This document shows positions 1 through 9,916 of a DNA stretch of 64,000 bases, in pieces. Source of the stretch: Acetivibrio thermocellus ATCC 27405. GTDB lineage: Bacteria; Bacillota; Clostridia; Acetivibrionales; Acetivibrionaceae. The notes below the pieces were generated by a model. It had not been told where the DNA came from, ran no database searches, and worked only from the letters and a program-made list of their open reading frames with translations. The stretch is from NCBI RefSeq assembly GCF_000015865.1, contig NC_009012.1, positions 3,775,081 to 3,839,080 on the forward strand, written 5' to 3'. The translations under genes and the position numbers were made by a program. Positions within the stretch are counted from its first letter, which is position 1; the number at the start of each line of letters is the position of its first letter.

Positions 1-550
1 TCCTGTCAATGGCAACAATATCGATTGGTTTATAGTTATTTAGAAAATCGTCAAAAGATGCATCTTCGTCTTTGACCTCATTGTATTCTTCAAGGATATC
101 GTCAAAGATATGGTTGAACCATTCGTAAAGTGGGCTTATTTCAATATATATTTTATCCTGATCATTATAAATAAAAGTTCCAATACTTGTGGGACCTAAA
201 GTTGACCAAACCAGAAAATCTTTTGTCGGATCAATTAGATCCTGGCTGCCCGCTGTTTGCAATTTATTTGCATAAATATTATTTGTATAAATACTATGGT
301 AGTATCCGATTCCTTTATCTTTATACTCATTTTCAATTTGCAACTTAAAATTCAACGCTTTTTCCAGCAACTCTTTTAATGATATTATTGCTGCTCCCGA
401 AAGATCTTTATAATATAAGATGTATTCAGTCTGTTCTTTCAAATATTCTATTGTCACGCAATCAAAGAAATCCAAATCTTCTTTTTTACAAGGAAGATAT
501 ATTCTAATACATTGTGTTTTTGAAATTTCCAGCTCAATTAAATCATCCAT
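1..550 (-). CDS. Unrecognised protein, 3' end beyond window
   Basis: An uninterrupted reading frame runs from ATG at 550 leftwards off the window (183 codons seen, no stop). It starts MDDLIELEISKTQ and is rich in Asp, Glu, Ile and Tyr, with no signal peptide or membrane segment, so it is probably cytosolic. A purine-rich stretch (AAAGGATGG on the minus strand) precedes the ATG at a suitable distance. I do not recognise the family. The acidic, small-domain look recalls immunity-type proteins, but nothing proves this. It is transcribed away from the phospholipase-like gene on the other strand. Confidence 0.6.
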   Translation of the reverse strand, partial: MDDLIELEISKTQCIRIYLPCKKEDLDFFDCVTIEYLKEQTEYILYYKDLSGAAIISLKELLEKALNFKLQIENEYKDKGIGYYHSIYTNNIYANKLQTAGSQDLIDPTKDFLVWSTLGPTSIGTFIYNDQDKIYIEISPLYEWFNHIFDDILEEYNEVKDEDASFDDFLNNYKPIDIVAIDR

Positions 551-773
551 TTTTTATCCATCCTTTACCTTTTCCTGGCATTATTATATTATTTCTGCTT
601 CAAAAAAACAATCAAAAATTGCGTTTCCGGTAAAGCAAATTGCAGCCGACCTGTCTGGGAAAAAGAAACGAGCCTTTGAAAATATGTATAAATAAAAGCT
701 ATGTAAATAAAAAAAGCAGATTTACGCATAATAAATGTTGTCGATATTTTTTTATTTATAGGAGCGTCCGGAT

Positions 774-1484
774 ATGGCAGGCAGGTTGGAGAGGACTTAC
801 GGAAAAGCATTCAGATATCTTCTTTTTGCCCTGAATCCCTTTAAAAAAGCGGTAATAAAAACTGAGTGCATGGTTCACAAATATATAAATATTCAGGCAC
901 TGGAGATACTCAAGAATGATAAATATATTGACGCTTACTGCCTTTTCAGCGACTACATCGATGATTTGAACAAGGGAGTGACATGGGCCGATCAGGATTT
1001 GAAAAGTGCCAATCATTTTTACAATCCCGACAGGAAAAAAGGACTGTATGGAAACAATAATGCCCTCTCTTTGGCGGTAACGTATTATAACAAGGCCCTG
1101 GAATACTGGTATGACTTGCAGCCCAACCTTGCCATGTTTTATCTGGGAGCGGCGGTACACCTCGTTCAGGATATGACCGTGCCTCACCATGCCAATGTCA
1201 GGCTCCTTGATAATCACAGACAGTATGAAAATTTCATAAAAAGGACGTATCTTAACACTCCCAGATTCACAGTTGACAGGGGTGGCTATTATCTTTCCGG
1301 TATAGAGGAGTATATTGTTTGCAATGCAAGAAATGCAATAAAAATTTACTCAAGACTCAAAGACATAAAGGATGTCTCAAAGAGATTTTACACCATTACA
1401 AAATTTACCCTTACCCTGGCCCAAAGGACCACGGCGGGTTGTTTTTTAACCTTTTACAAAGATATATCCAAAAGGCATTTATAG
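774..1484 (+). CDS. Zinc-dependent phospholipase C-like protein
   Basis: 236 residues resembling the zinc-dependent phospholipase C / S1-P1 nuclease fold (the bacterial PLC family). Visible zinc-ligand motifs are WADQD near residue 64 and HLVQDMTVPHHAN near residues 123-135, with further His residues between. The enzyme family hydrolyses phospholipids using three zinc ions. No clear signal peptide is seen: the first 30 residues are basic with a short hydrophobic stretch (YLLFALNPF), so export is uncertain. The ATG is preceded by TAGGAG at proper spacing. It stands alone and ends before a two-way hairpin terminator. Substrate is not predictable from sequence. Confidence 0.75.
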   Translation: MAGRLERTYGKAFRYLLFALNPFKKAVIKTECMVHKYINIQALEILKNDKYIDAYCLFSDYIDDLNKGVTWADQDLKSANHFYNPDRKKGLYGNNNALSLAVTYYNKALEYWYDLQPNLAMFYLGAAVHLVQDMTVPHHANVRLLDNHRQYENFIKRTYLNTPRFTVDRGGYYLSGIEEYIVCNARNAIKIYSRLKDIKDVSKRFYTITKFTLTLAQRTTAGCFLTFYKDISKRHL

Positions 1485-1643
1485 ATTTTGAGATTGGTAA
1501 AAATCAATTCCGTATAATAAATTTATTTATAATAAATTTTTATAATAACTATAATAAATGAATATCTATAATAAATACATATTTTACAGATAATCAGCCG
1601 GTTTTATAACCGGTAAATGTTATAAATATTAGGTATAAATATT

Positions 1644-1679
1644 AAAGCCCGGAGTAAAGGGCTTTTGTATTTACTCCGG
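1644..1679. terminator. Overlapping hairpins between convergent genes
   Basis: Two mutually exclusive stems share bases: AAAGCCC (1644-1650) with GGGCTTT (1659-1665), and CCGGAGTAAA (1649-1658) with TTTACTCCGG (1670-1679). They lie between the ends of the converging genes 774-1484 and 1757-2407, so they most likely terminate transcription in both directions. On the minus strand the longer stem is followed by a T-rich stretch. Confidence 0.6.
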
Positions 1680-1756
1680 ACTTACGGTTTAAACTTTGCA
1701 ACTAAAAGGAGTTGTTTTATTTTTGGGAGTACTGTTTCATTATTGCGAATTTATAA

Positions 1757-2407
1757 TTACGAAGCGGCCGGTGCCACCTCATTCATAAGCTGCATGATTT
1801 CATTGTTGATTTGATCCATGGATTTATTGTTCATATTATTGGTAATCTGGGTTATTCTGTTCATTATATCCCTGGACTCAGTTGCTATTACATTGGTTAT
1901 TGAAGGGTCAATTTCTTTTACCTTGTTTATAACCATGTTCTTTCTCGCATTGGCGTCGCCTTGTGCATTTTCAGGACTGTAAGCGACAATACAGCTGTTG
2001 CCGACTACCAAAGCGTTTGCTTCTTTAATTTCAGGCATTGCCGCAAGCTGGCTGGTTATGTTTGTGGCCTTTTCCCTCATAACGGCATTACCCTGAGGTG
2101 CAGGGGTGTTTTGGCCTGGACTTGCAGCAGGCGATCCCATCATGTTTCCGCCTAAAAGACCGTTGTTGTCAGCACCGTTGTTTCTTCCGAAAAGATTGTT
2201 ATTTGTACCGTTGTTGTTTCCCGGGTTCATATCCATGTTCAAAAATCTGTTGGTGTTGCCGTCCGGGGTGGTTAACTGCTGTGTGTTTTGCCTGGTTGTA
2301 CGGTTTCCCTGATCCGTTCCGCCGCCCATGTTACAGCCGGCCAGAGACAGGGATGCGACCACAAGTCCCAACGACAAAGATGCTGCTTTGATAAAATTTT
2401 TGTTCAT
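1757..2407 (-). CDS. Sporulation lipoprotein, YhcN/YlaJ family
   Basis: 216 residues. The N-terminus is a lipoprotein signal with lipobox LAGC (cysteine about residue 25), followed by an Asn/Gly-rich low-complexity linker (about 26-100). A C-terminal domain (about 105-190) has the pattern of the YhcN/YlaJ family: EKATNITSQLAAMPEIKEA, an Ala-Asn-Ala-rich stretch, then DPSITNVIATESRDIMNRI. Proteins of this family are found in the forespore or spore membrane and affect spore outgrowth in Bacillus. The ATG at 2407 is preceded by GGAGGTGA. The family call rests on the C-terminal pattern; the Asn-rich linker is typical but not diagnostic. Confidence 0.8.
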   Translation of the reverse strand: MNKNFIKAASLSLGLVVASLSLAGCNMGGGTDQGNRTTRQNTQQLTTPDGNTNRFLNMDMNPGNNNGTNNNLFGRNNGADNNGLLGGNMMGSPAASPGQNTPAPQGNAVMREKATNITSQLAAMPEIKEANALVVGNSCIVAYSPENAQGDANARKNMVINKVKEIDPSITNVIATESRDIMNRITQITNNMNNKSMDQINNEIMQLMNEVAPAAS

Positions 2408-2614
2408 TATAAATCACCTCCAACATTATTCTTCACAGCGCCGATTTTTTTATTAGAGTTAATATTATAGCGGAAAGAAAAAAATTTTTTTTAAAGTAAG
2501 AGGCTGCAATTTTTATGAATTTATTAACATAAAAACAACGGAAAAGTAGCAGTATGCCATTTTGTGCATAAAATAAAGTGAACATATTATTTATCCCAGG
2601 GAGGTTTTAAAATC

Positions 2615-3040
2615 ATGTACGGAAAAGATTGCATGTATTCCATGCCTCATATGATGAACATTCCGGCCTGGCAGCAGCAATACCACCCGATGGCGGCAAT
2701 GCCCGTGCAGCAGCTTGAAAACATGTATCCGAGAACATATTATATAGTGTACCCGAGAGTACAGCATTATTGTGATATGATGGACATGAACTACGGCTGC
2801 CTCTATTGTCCGACCAAAGAAGAACTTGACAGAATGTGTGATAAAATATGTGACGAGGTTGAAGCCGATGTTGAAGCTGCCATATGTGAAGAAATGAAAG
2901 AAGAAGCCGACAGGCAGTTGGGCTTTGGAGGAAGAAGACTCTTAAGGGCTTTTGTGGGTACACTTTTGATAAGGGAGCTTTTAACAAGAAGACGTCCATA
3001 TGGTTTTCCGGGATATTGGTATGGTTATTATGGTTACTGA
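2615..3040 (+). CDS. Small Met/Tyr-rich protein, possibly spore-associated
   Basis: 141 residues with an N-terminal half rich in Met, Tyr, Gln and Pro, a central acidic helix with repeated Cys (CDKICDEVEADVEAAICEE), and a basic-aromatic tail (RRRPYGFPGYWYGYYGY). There is no signal peptide. The start is supported by CAGGGAGG upstream of ATG 2615. I do not recognise a named family. The Tyr/Gly-rich tail and the spore lipoprotein next door make a spore-coat role a reasonable guess, no more. A strong terminator follows directly. Confidence 0.6.
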   Translation: MYGKDCMYSMPHMMNIPAWQQQYHPMAAMPVQQLENMYPRTYYIVYPRVQHYCDMMDMNYGCLYCPTKEELDRMCDKICDEVEADVEAAICEEMKEEADRQLGFGGRRLLRAFVGTLLIRELLTRRRPYGFPGYWYGYYGY

Positions 3041-3050
3041 GAATGAAAGA

Positions 3051-3086
3051 AAACCAGGAGTTGGTGTGCACGGCTCCTGGTTTTTT
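3051..3086 (+). terminator. Rho-independent terminator
   Basis: Ten-base-pair stem AAACCAGGAG (3051-3060) / CTCCTGGTTT (3074-3083) ending in a run of six T. It lies 10 bases after the stop of the 141-residue gene. Confidence 0.85.
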
Positions 3087-3122
3087 GCATTTTCCCGTTT
3101 TTTATATTTACGTTCTTTAGGA

Positions 3123-4484
3123 TTAATCTTTTACAATTTTTCTGCACTCCAGATAAAATCTTTTTTCCTCCGCTTCGCCCATGGAGAAGGTCTTTCTTGG
3201 CAGAACACCGTCGAGGATAACCGTTTTGAAAAGGTCGTGTTTTTCCATGGAAGGAAGGTAAAAACCTATGTTGCCAGGTTTTGAACCAAGTTTGGTTACC
3301 ACGTCTTCACCGTGTATGTAGTCCACTTTCGCTTCCTTCTGCTTTCCGAGATAGTAATCGAGAAAACCCTGGAGTGTTGCAACCTCAAGGTTGTGTTTTA
3401 GGTTTTGCACCGTAAATACTCCAAAGCTTCTGTCAGTTACAAAGCCAAAGGAGTGAACGGCTTCTTCCCGCTTTAGCTCTGAAAGTCTTTTGTTTACCGA
3501 TTCCAAAGAATCGAATTTTTCAAGCGAGCAGCAGGAACTTCCGAAGAAATCCTGCAGGGCATTTAAAACGGATTCAGGCTCGATATTGAACAGAACCCTG
3601 TGAATAGGCTCAAAAACAATACCGTCATCATGCACGTTTACAACCTCCACCAGGGCAAATCTTGCAGGATGGTCTTCAACCTCAGCTTCGCTTAAGGACT
3701 TTTTGACATTTTCCCAGTGTACCTTTGCCGATGCAAGGGAGTGGTTTCCGTCACCCACCGCAAACAAAAGTACTCCTTTGTCGTCGCCCACCTTGTATTT
3801 GGATTTGAAGACCTCGGGGTCTGCAAGAGCCTCAATGGCTTTTAATATGCCTTTCAACGTTTCCCCGTCGTCAATTCTGTAGCCCCTGATATGTCCGCCG
3901 TTCATCATGAGTTCAAAATCATAGACTTTTTCAAAGGAATCAAGTTTGCCTGCCAAAGGCTCGATAACGGTTTTGTCCGGGTCGTCAATTAAAAGCATTA
4001 CGTGAGGCAGTTCTAAAATGGCATTCTCCCTGATTTTAACCCTTGGAGGAAGCCTTTCTATTACCGTACCCTCCGTTGCCCTGATGAGGGTCTGGGAGCC
4101 TGCGCTGTAGTCGTATTTTTCAAGATCCACTGCCAAAATGAGTCCTTTTCGGGATTTGGTATGGGGAGTGCTTCTGTCTACCAGCAGCATACAAGGCTTT
4201 TGGGAAACAAGAATGCCTTCGTTTATGTACCTTTTCATTTCATTATTTATACGTTTTATTCTCTCGTCCGCATTCCCATGTTCAAGGTAAATCTCGGGGA
4301 AAATAAGGTGCAGAGTGGAAGGGTTGTCTCCTACTTTTTTCTCCACTTCCTCCCAGTATTCCGGCTCGGATGTGTACTGGTCACAGGCCACTACCGACCA
4401 CTTTTGCATGTCAATGCCTTCTTTGGGCAGCAAAATTGAAGGTATGTGAACCCCGATTTCATTATATGTTTTTTTATCAATCAT
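3123..4484 (-). CDS. DUF1015 family protein
   Basis: 453 residues from ATG 4484 (MIDKKTYNEIG). The frame extends upstream to 4556, but the added 24 residues look unlike the family and the ATG at 4484 has AAGGTAGGTG before it. Recognisable DUF1015 features are VVACDQYTSEPEYW near residue 30, LHLIFPEIY, LLLVDRSTP, and the core VGDGNHSLASAKVHW near residue 245. The family is widespread in clostridia and often sits near serine biosynthesis genes; its reaction is unknown to me. The protein is cytosolic. It is divergent from the PRC-barrel gene at 4737. Confidence 0.8.
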   Translation of the reverse strand: MIDKKTYNEIGVHIPSILLPKEGIDMQKWSVVACDQYTSEPEYWEEVEKKVGDNPSTLHLIFPEIYLEHGNADERIKRINNEMKRYINEGILVSQKPCMLLVDRSTPHTKSRKGLILAVDLEKYDYSAGSQTLIRATEGTVIERLPPRVKIRENAILELPHVMLLIDDPDKTVIEPLAGKLDSFEKVYDFELMMNGGHIRGYRIDDGETLKGILKAIEALADPEVFKSKYKVGDDKGVLLFAVGDGNHSLASAKVHWENVKKSLSEAEVEDHPARFALVEVVNVHDDGIVFEPIHRVLFNIEPESVLNALQDFFGSSCCSLEKFDSLESVNKRLSELKREEAVHSFGFVTDRSFGVFTVQNLKHNLEVATLQGFLDYYLGKQKEAKVDYIHGEDVVTKLGSKPGNIGFYLPSMEKHDLFKTVILDGVLPRKTFSMGEAEEKRFYLECRKIVKD

Positions 4485-4736
4485 TTTTGCACCTACCTTA
4501 TAAAAATCGATTGAATAAAAATGCAAAACTGTCAGGCAATTTTTCTTCCTTAACAATTATACAATTTATACAACGTTTAATTTTATATGAATATGTAATT
4601 TAAGTCAAACTAAAAGCTGCGTATTTTTTGAACAAATGTTGAAATAATAAATAGTGTGAAAAATAAACAGCCATAAATATTCTATAGTTAAAAATGCATT
4701 AATATGTGAGTTTTCTAAAAACGGAGAGATGATTTT

Positions 4737-5291
4737 TTGCATAGATACAGTGAGGTGCTGGGGCTGCCGGTAATTTGTACGGCGGATGGCAAAAACCTTG
4801 GAACAATAAAAGATATAATTTTTTGTCCGAAAGAGAAAAGTGTTGTTGCCTTTTTGATAGAATGCAAGGGTTACAACAGAAGAAAAAAGGTGGTTTTTGC
4901 TTCGGATGTTTTGAGCCTTGGCAGAGACGCGCTTATTGTTAATGATGCCGATGACGTCAGGGATCTTAAAAAAGTTCTGCACAGACCGGAATTTAAGGAT
5001 AAAGGGGATATCCTGGGACTTCCCATATACACAAAAAATGGGGAAGACCTGGGAACGGCAAAGGACGTATTGTTTGACTTAAAACACGGCAAGATAGACG
5101 GCATTGAAGTTTCTGACGGATTGCTGCAGGACATAGTAAAAGGAAGAAGCGTTCTTCCGTTGATTGGTAAAGTTGAGTTTGGAGAAGAAAATATCCTGGT
5201 GGACAATGAAGCGGTTGAGGAAATGATGGAAACCGGAGGAGGAATTAAAAATCTGATTGAGGGAAACAAGAAGGTGCAAAGAAAGGGGTGA
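4737..5291 (+). CDS. PRC-barrel domain protein (YrrD-like)
   Basis: 184 residues with two tandem PRC-barrel units: about 1-80 (YSEVLGLPVICTADGKNLGTIKDI) and about 88-165 (GDILGLPIYTKNGEDLGTAKDV). PRC-barrels are small beta-barrel modules used in RNA processing (RimM) and photosynthetic reaction centres; stand-alone double copies occur in Firmicutes with unknown roles. Translation starts at TTG 4737; GGAGAG sits about nine bases upstream and no in-frame ATG fits better. The stop is four bases before the ATG of the next small gene, so the two are probably co-transcribed. Confidence 0.75.
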   Translation: MHRYSEVLGLPVICTADGKNLGTIKDIIFCPKEKSVVAFLIECKGYNRRKKVVFASDVLSLGRDALIVNDADDVRDLKKVLHRPEFKDKGDILGLPIYTKNGEDLGTAKDVLFDLKHGKIDGIEVSDGLLQDIVKGRSVLPLIGKVEFGEENILVDNEAVEEMMETGGGIKNLIEGNKKVQRKG

Positions 5292-5295
5292 CGAT

Positions 5296-5481
5296 ATGAT
5301 GAGAAACAATTTTACCCGGGGATTGATTATTGGCAGCATAATCGGTGCTTCGGTTGGCATGGTTATGAGTTCTGATACAATGATGAGCAGTAGAACCAAA
5401 AGAAGAATGAGAAGAAAAGGAATGGATTTGGTGAAAAAATCCGGGGCATTAATCAGTGATATGGTGGAATTGTTTAGATAA
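5296..5481 (+). CDS. Small YtxH-like membrane-associated protein
   Basis: 61 residues starting at ATG 5296. AAAGGGGTG overlaps the stop of the preceding PRC-barrel gene and fixes this start. An N-terminal Gly-rich hydrophobic segment (LIIGSIIGASVGMVM) is followed by a very basic stretch (RTKRRMRRKG) and a short amphipathic end. This is the layout of YtxH/DUF3918-type small envelope proteins. Function is unknown; its translation is probably coupled to that of the PRC-barrel protein. Confidence 0.65.
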   Translation: MMRNNFTRGLIIGSIIGASVGMVMSSDTMMSSRTKRRMRRKGMDLVKKSGALISDMVELFR

Positions 5482-5548
5482 ATTTGATAAATACAATAAA
5501 TTGAATAAATACTTTAAATTTATTATCATACTCTCGAAATCCTCTGAA

Positions 5549-5572
5549 AAAGACTGGATGAATCCAGTCTTT
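5549..5572 (+). terminator. Hairpin after the PRC-barrel operon
   Basis: Ten-base-pair stem AAAGACTGGA / TCCAGTCTTT with loop TGAA. Only two T follow the stem proper, so it may be a weak terminator or an RNA-protecting hairpin. Confidence 0.5.
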
Positions 5573-5668
5573 AACTACATAATGGTTACATACAATGAAA
5601 TTAAAAAAGACATACCGTATTTTAGAAGACGTTAGTTGTAAAAATGCTAAGAAACAGAGGATTGGCAA

Positions 5669-6718
5669 ATGGTTTCGGCAAGAAAAATATTTACCTGTAT
5701 AATACTGTCTCTTTTGTTAGTTTCAATTCTTTATTTCGTGGTTGTCCATAGAGATAAAATAATAAAGATAATTTTCCCGGTTTTGCTGGGGGCTGTCATT
5801 GCATACATACTTCGGCCCATAGTTTTAAAACTTGAATCCAAAAACATATCCAGAACAAAAAGCATAATTATGATTTATCTGGTCTTTGGGATTTTACTGA
5901 CAACGGCCGTAATATTTATTGCTCCGATTTTTGTGGACAACACCCGGGAGTTTATAAACACCGTTCCGGAAATAACCACAGAATACGGGGAAAAATTTAA
6001 TAAAATATTGAAAATGATAGATACCAGCGGCTGGTCGGCGGAAGTGAAAAATGCAATTTACAATGAGATAAACAACGGAGTGAATATAGCGGAAAACATG
6101 CTGATGGACGCCCTGAGGAAAACCCTCGTGTGGCTTTTTAAATCGTTAACGGGCATATCAAACATTATACTGGGAATGATTATTGCCTACTACATTATGA
6201 AGGATGCCGAGTTTTTTAAAAAGGGAGCCCTTTCTTTGGTTCCGCGAAGGTGGAGAAATGAAATTATCGGCACATGCCGGGAGATAAATGAAATACTGTC
6301 CTGCTTTATACAGGGACAGCTCCTGACGGCTCTCATTATCGGTATCATGGAGACCGTAGCCCTTGCAATTATAGGGGTAAAATACTCGCCGATTTTGGGG
6401 TTTATAGGTGGAATTTCAAATATAATACCCTACTTTGGGCCTTTTATAGGGGCAATCCCTTCTGTGGCCGTGGCCCTTATAGATTCGCCGGTGAAAGCTT
6501 TCTGGACGGTGGTTGCCTTTTTGGTTGTCCAGCAGATAGACAACGCTTTTATTTCGCCTAAGATTATTGAAGGAAGGCTTGGGCTTCATCCCATTACAAC
6601 AATTCTTGCGGTTTTGGCCGGCGGTGAGTTTTTCGGCATAATAGGCATGTTGGTGGCCGTTCCGGTGACGGCTGTTTTAAAAGTGATACTAAAGAGGCTC
6701 ATTGAGGCTATTGTGTAG
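5669..6718 (+). CDS. AI-2E family transporter (YtvI/PerM-like permease)
   Basis: 349 residues, polytopic membrane protein. Hydrophobic segments lie near residues 8-25, 30-48, 65-88, about 165-182, and a cluster at 215-345. Family signatures are the segment ending GAVIAYILRPIV, GLTGISNIILGMIIAYYIMKDAE in the middle, and IGGISNIIPYFGPFIGAIPS and FGIIGMLVAVPVTAVLK near the end. The AI-2E family includes the E. coli autoinducer-2 exporter TqsA and sodium/proton antiporters, so the substrate cannot be given. The gene lies upstream of alaS but is separated from it by a good promoter. Confidence 0.85.
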   Translation: MVSARKIFTCIILSLLLVSILYFVVVHRDKIIKIIFPVLLGAVIAYILRPIVLKLESKNISRTKSIIMIYLVFGILLTTAVIFIAPIFVDNTREFINTVPEITTEYGEKFNKILKMIDTSGWSAEVKNAIYNEINNGVNIAENMLMDALRKTLVWLFKSLTGISNIILGMIIAYYIMKDAEFFKKGALSLVPRRWRNEIIGTCREINEILSCFIQGQLLTALIIGIMETVALAIIGVKYSPILGFIGGISNIIPYFGPFIGAIPSVAVALIDSPVKAFWTVVAFLVVQQIDNAFISPKIIEGRLGLHPITTILAVLAGGEFFGIIGMLVAVPVTAVLKVILKRLIEAIV

Positions 6719-6741
6719 GAGATGAATGGAACTGAGGGTTC

Positions 6742-6771
6742 TTGACACCAACGGAATACTTAATATATAAT
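6742..6771 (+). promoter_or_regulatory. Sigma-A type promoter for alaS
   Basis: TTGACA (6742-6747), an 18-base spacer and TATAAT (6766-6771), about 220 bases before the alaS start. The long leader contains a short stem CTCTC / GAGAG (6834-6861) followed by TTTTTATAT, which looks like a weak attenuator. I looked for the T-box core (AGGGTGG...CCGCG) and do not see it. Confidence 0.7.
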
Positions 6772-6988
6772 TTTACTATTCGAAGTTCACTTACAGCAAA
6801 CTTTATTGGCGAATCTTGTTTTCAAAGATGATGCTCTCGTACCTGTAAATTGGGAAGAGAGTTTTTATATATTGGACGGCTAAGTAATACATTTAAGACA
6901 GGACAAGTAAAACAACAGGACATAAAATAACAGGACAACTTGAATAAAACAGCGAAAGCTGAGTATAACCGGGAGAGGAAGAAAGGAT

Positions 6989-9631
6989 ATGGAAAAATTA
7001 GGATTAAATGAACTTAGGGAAAGGTTTTTAAAATTTTTTGAAAGCAAGGGGCATTTGAGGCTTCCAAGTTTTTCGCTGATTCCTCAAAACGACCCCAGCC
7101 TTTTGTTGATAAATTCGGGTATGGCACCTCTAAAGCCTTATTTTACCGGGCAGGAGGAACCACCCAGAAGGAGAGTTACCACTTGCCAGAAATGTATTAG
7201 AACGCCGGACATTGAGAATGTGGGAAAAACGGCAAGGCACGGTACTTTTTTTGAAATGCTGGGTAATTTCTCTTTTGGCGACTACTTTAAGAATGAAGCC
7301 ATTCCGTGGGCGTGGGAATTCTTTACCGAGGACCTTAAAATACCGGTGGAGAGGTTATGGGTATCCATATATGAAGATGATGACGAAGCCTTTGAAATAT
7401 GGAACAAAAAAGTAGGACTTCCCCCTGAAAGAATTGTAAGAATGGGCAAGGACAACAACTTCTGGGAGCATGGAACAGGCCCGTGCGGTCCCTGTTCGGA
7501 AATTTATTTTGACAGGGGCGAGGACAAGGGCTGCGGCAAACCCGATTGCAAGGTGGGTTGCGACTGCGACCGTTTTATTGAGGTTTGGAATCTGGTGTTT
7601 ACGCAGTTTAACAAGGAAGAGGACGGCAGTTATTCCAGGCTTAAAAATCCGAACATTGACACGGGAATGGGTCTGGAAAGACTTGCGTGCGTGATGCAGG
7701 ATGTAAACAATCTTTTTGAAGTGGACACCATAAGAAGGGTATTGGATTATATATGCAAAATTACCGGCGTTGAATATGGCAGCTCGGAAAAAACGGATGT
7801 ATCCATAAGGGTAATAACCGACCACATCAGAAGCACCACAATGATGATATCGGACGGAGTAATACCTTCCAACGAGGGAAGGGGCTATGTGTTAAGAAGG
7901 CTTTTAAGAAGGGCTGCAAGACATGGAAAGCTTCTGGGAATGGACAGACCTTTCCTGTCGGATGTGGCTTCGGTGGTGATTAAAGAGTCTAAAGGCGCAT
8001 ATCCGGAGCTTGCCGAAAGAGCGGAAAATATAAAGAAGGTTATAAGGATTGAGGAAGAAAAGTTTGAAGAGACTATTGATCAGGGACTTGTAATCCTGAG
8101 CAAATATATAGAAGAAACCAGGAAAAAAGGTGAAAAGGTAATAAGCGGCGATGTGGTTTTTGAACTTCACGGCACCTACGGTTTCCCTGTGGACCTTACC
8201 AGGGAGATAGCCGAGGAAAACGGCCTTGGAGTGGATGAGGAAGGCTTCAGGGAAAAGATGAAAGAGCACCAGAACCTTGCAAGGGAAGACTATCAAAGCA
8301 AGCAGGGTTCCGCTTGGGGTGATGATATTTATTCAAAGCTTGACAAAAGCGTTAAAACGGAGTTTTTGGGATATACGGAAAGTGAAGCAACGGCCAGGGT
8401 GTTATACATAATCAAGGAAGACCAGGTTGTTGATGAAGCGCAAAAAGGAGACAGCGTGACAGTTATACTTGACAGGACTCCTTTCTATGCCGAAAGCGGA
8501 GGACAGGTCGGCGACAAAGGTTTAATTGAGGCCGAAGGCGCGCGGGTAAAGGTTTTGGACTGCAAAAAGACCAATGACGGAAAATACCTCCACATCGGTG
8601 AGATTGAAGAGGGAACCTTGAGAAACGGTATGGAGGTTAAAGCCACAATTGACAAGAAGAGAAGGATGGCGATAGCAAGAAACCATACCACAACCCATCT
8701 TCTTCATAAGGCATTAAGGAATGTATTGGGCTCTCATGTAAACCAGGCCGGTTCTTTGGTGGAGCCTGACAGGTTGAGATTTGACTTTACCCATTTTTCA
8801 GCAATGACACCGGAAGAAATAAAGAGTGTCGAGGACCAGGTAAATGAGAAAATACTGGAAAGCATTGCGGTGGACATAAGGGAAATGTCCATTGATGAAG
8901 CAAGGAAAATGGGCGCAACAGCATTGTTTGGCGAAAAATACGGAGATGTTGTAAGGGTTGTAAAGATTGGGGATTACAGCATAGAACTGTGCGGTGGAAC
9001 TCACCTTAATGTGACATCCCAGGCCGGATTTATCAAGATAGTCAGCGAAAGCGGCGTTGCATCCGGAGTAAGAAGAATTGAGGCTTTGACGGGTGAGGCT
9101 GCATTAAAGCATTTTGACGAAGAGGAAAAACTTTTGCGTGATATAGCTCAGGTTCTTAAGACCAATCCTTCCGACAGTGTGAAAAGGATAGAGTCACTGT
9201 TAAATGAGATTAAGGCGGCCCAGAAGGAAATTGAACAGCTAAGGAGCAAGCTTGTCAGCAGTTCATTGGATGATGTTTTGGCAAAAGCCGTGGAGATTAA
9301 CGGAGTAAAGGTTGTCACAGCCCGTTTTGACCAGTTTGACATGGAGGCATTGAGAAATACGGGAGATACCATAAGGAATAAGTTGGGCTCCGGAGTGGTG
9401 GTTCTCGGAACCGGCTTCGGAGGCAAAGTCAGTCTTGTGGTAATGGCGACAAAGGATGTTGTGGCAAAAGGAATTCATGCGGGGAATATAATTAAGGAAG
9501 CTGCCAAAGTTGCAGGAGGCGGTGGCGGCGGACGTCCCGACATGGCTCAGGCCGGAGGGAAGGATGTGTCAAAGATTGACGAGGCTTTGAAGCAGGCTGT
9601 CAAGGTGATAGAGTCGCAGCTTGCCGGTTAA
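6989..9631 (+). CDS. alaS: Alanyl-tRNA synthetase
   Basis: 880 residues, the usual bacterial length. The class II catalytic domain is N-terminal ([26 protein letters not shown] near residue 27, [21 protein letters not shown] near 60). The editing domain carries the zinc-binding HxxxH (His566, His570) and CGGTH (668-672), which clears mischarged Ser/Gly-tRNA(Ala). The C-terminal DHHA1/C-Ala part ends with a Gly-rich stretch ([16 protein letters not shown]). GAAAGGAT is the ribosome binding site. It charges tRNA(Ala) in the cytosol. All key motifs are present. It is the last housekeeping gene before the CRISPR island. Confidence 0.97.
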   Translation: MEKLGLNELRERFLKFFESKGHLRLPSFSLIPQNDPSLLLINSGMAPLKPYFTGQEEPPRRRVTTCQKCIRTPDIENVGKTARHGTFFEMLGNFSFGDYFKNEAIPWAWEFFTEDLKIPVERLWVSIYEDDDEAFEIWNKKVGLPPERIVRMGKDNNFWEHGTGPCGPCSEIYFDRGEDKGCGKPDCKVGCDCDRFIEVWNLVFTQFNKEEDGSYSRLKNPNIDTGMGLERLACVMQDVNNLFEVDTIRRVLDYICKITGVEYGSSEKTDVSIRVITDHIRSTTMMISDGVIPSNEGRGYVLRRLLRRAARHGKLLGMDRPFLSDVASVVIKESKGAYPELAERAENIKKVIRIEEEKFEETIDQGLVILSKYIEETRKKGEKVISGDVVFELHGTYGFPVDLTREIAEENGLGVDEEGFREKMKEHQNLAREDYQSKQGSAWGDDIYSKLDKSVKTEFLGYTESEATARVLYIIKEDQVVDEAQKGDSVTVILDRTPFYAESGGQVGDKGLIEAEGARVKVLDCKKTNDGKYLHIGEIEEGTLRNGMEVKATIDKKRRMAIARNHTTTHLLHKALRNVLGSHVNQAGSLVEPDRLRFDFTHFSAMTPEEIKSVEDQVNEKILESIAVDIREMSIDEARKMGATALFGEKYGDVVRVVKIGDYSIELCGGTHLNVTSQAGFIKIVSESGVASGVRRIEALTGEAALKHFDEEEKLLRDIAQVLKTNPSDSVKRIESLLNEIKAAQKEIEQLRSKLVSSSLDDVLAKAVEINGVKVVTARFDQFDMEALRNTGDTIRNKLGSGVVVLGTGFGGKVSLVVMATKDVVAKGIHAGNIIKEAAKVAGGGGGGRPDMAQAGGKDVSKIDEALKQAVKVIESQLAG

Positions 9632-9646
9632 GTAGCTTGAAATGAG

Positions 9647-9697
9647 TAAAAAAGTCTCATCAAAAAATGCTTGTAAACCTTGAAAATAGCAGGATTT
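9647..9697 (+). other. CRISPR-leader-like fragment without repeats
   Basis: This segment, just after the alaS stop, closely resembles the last part of the array 1 leader (10060-10110): both have AAAAAGT-C-TCAAAAAA, then CTTGTA, then TTGAAAAT-GC-GGATTT. No CRISPR repeat follows it; the sequence instead runs into a hairpin. It is probably a leftover or duplicated leader end. Confidence 0.5.
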
Positions 9698-9710
9698 TCC
9701 TGCTATTTTC
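9682..9710 (+). terminator. alaS terminator hairpin
   Basis: A perfect 13-base-pair stem, GAAAATAGCAGGA (9682-9694) / TCCTGCTATTTTC (9698-9710), with a three-base loop, then TGTCTTATT. The U tract is interrupted, but position and stem strength support termination of alaS. Confidence 0.7.
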
Positions 9711-9916
9711 TGTCTTATTATGCTTTTGGATTGAAACAACGACTTCTGTTAAATTTGGAAATTAAACTCTACTTTTCTTAAATGAAATATAATAAAAAAG
9801 CTTAATTTATAAAACTTTAAAGAATGCTGTCAACGAAATGGAATTCCAAATTGTAATATTTGTTGAAAAGATTATTAGTTTATGATATATATAAGTTGTA
9901 AGTTGGATTGTGAGTG

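Noticed and set aside
3000-3284. Plus-strand frames over the DUF1015 gene and similar antisense frames over alaS, cas3 and the RHS gene
   Set aside because: They lack ribosome sites and lie opposite well-supported genes.
6772-6988. Possible T-box riboswitch before alaS
   Set aside because: The leader is long enough and has a weak terminator-like stem, but the conserved T-box core is absent.
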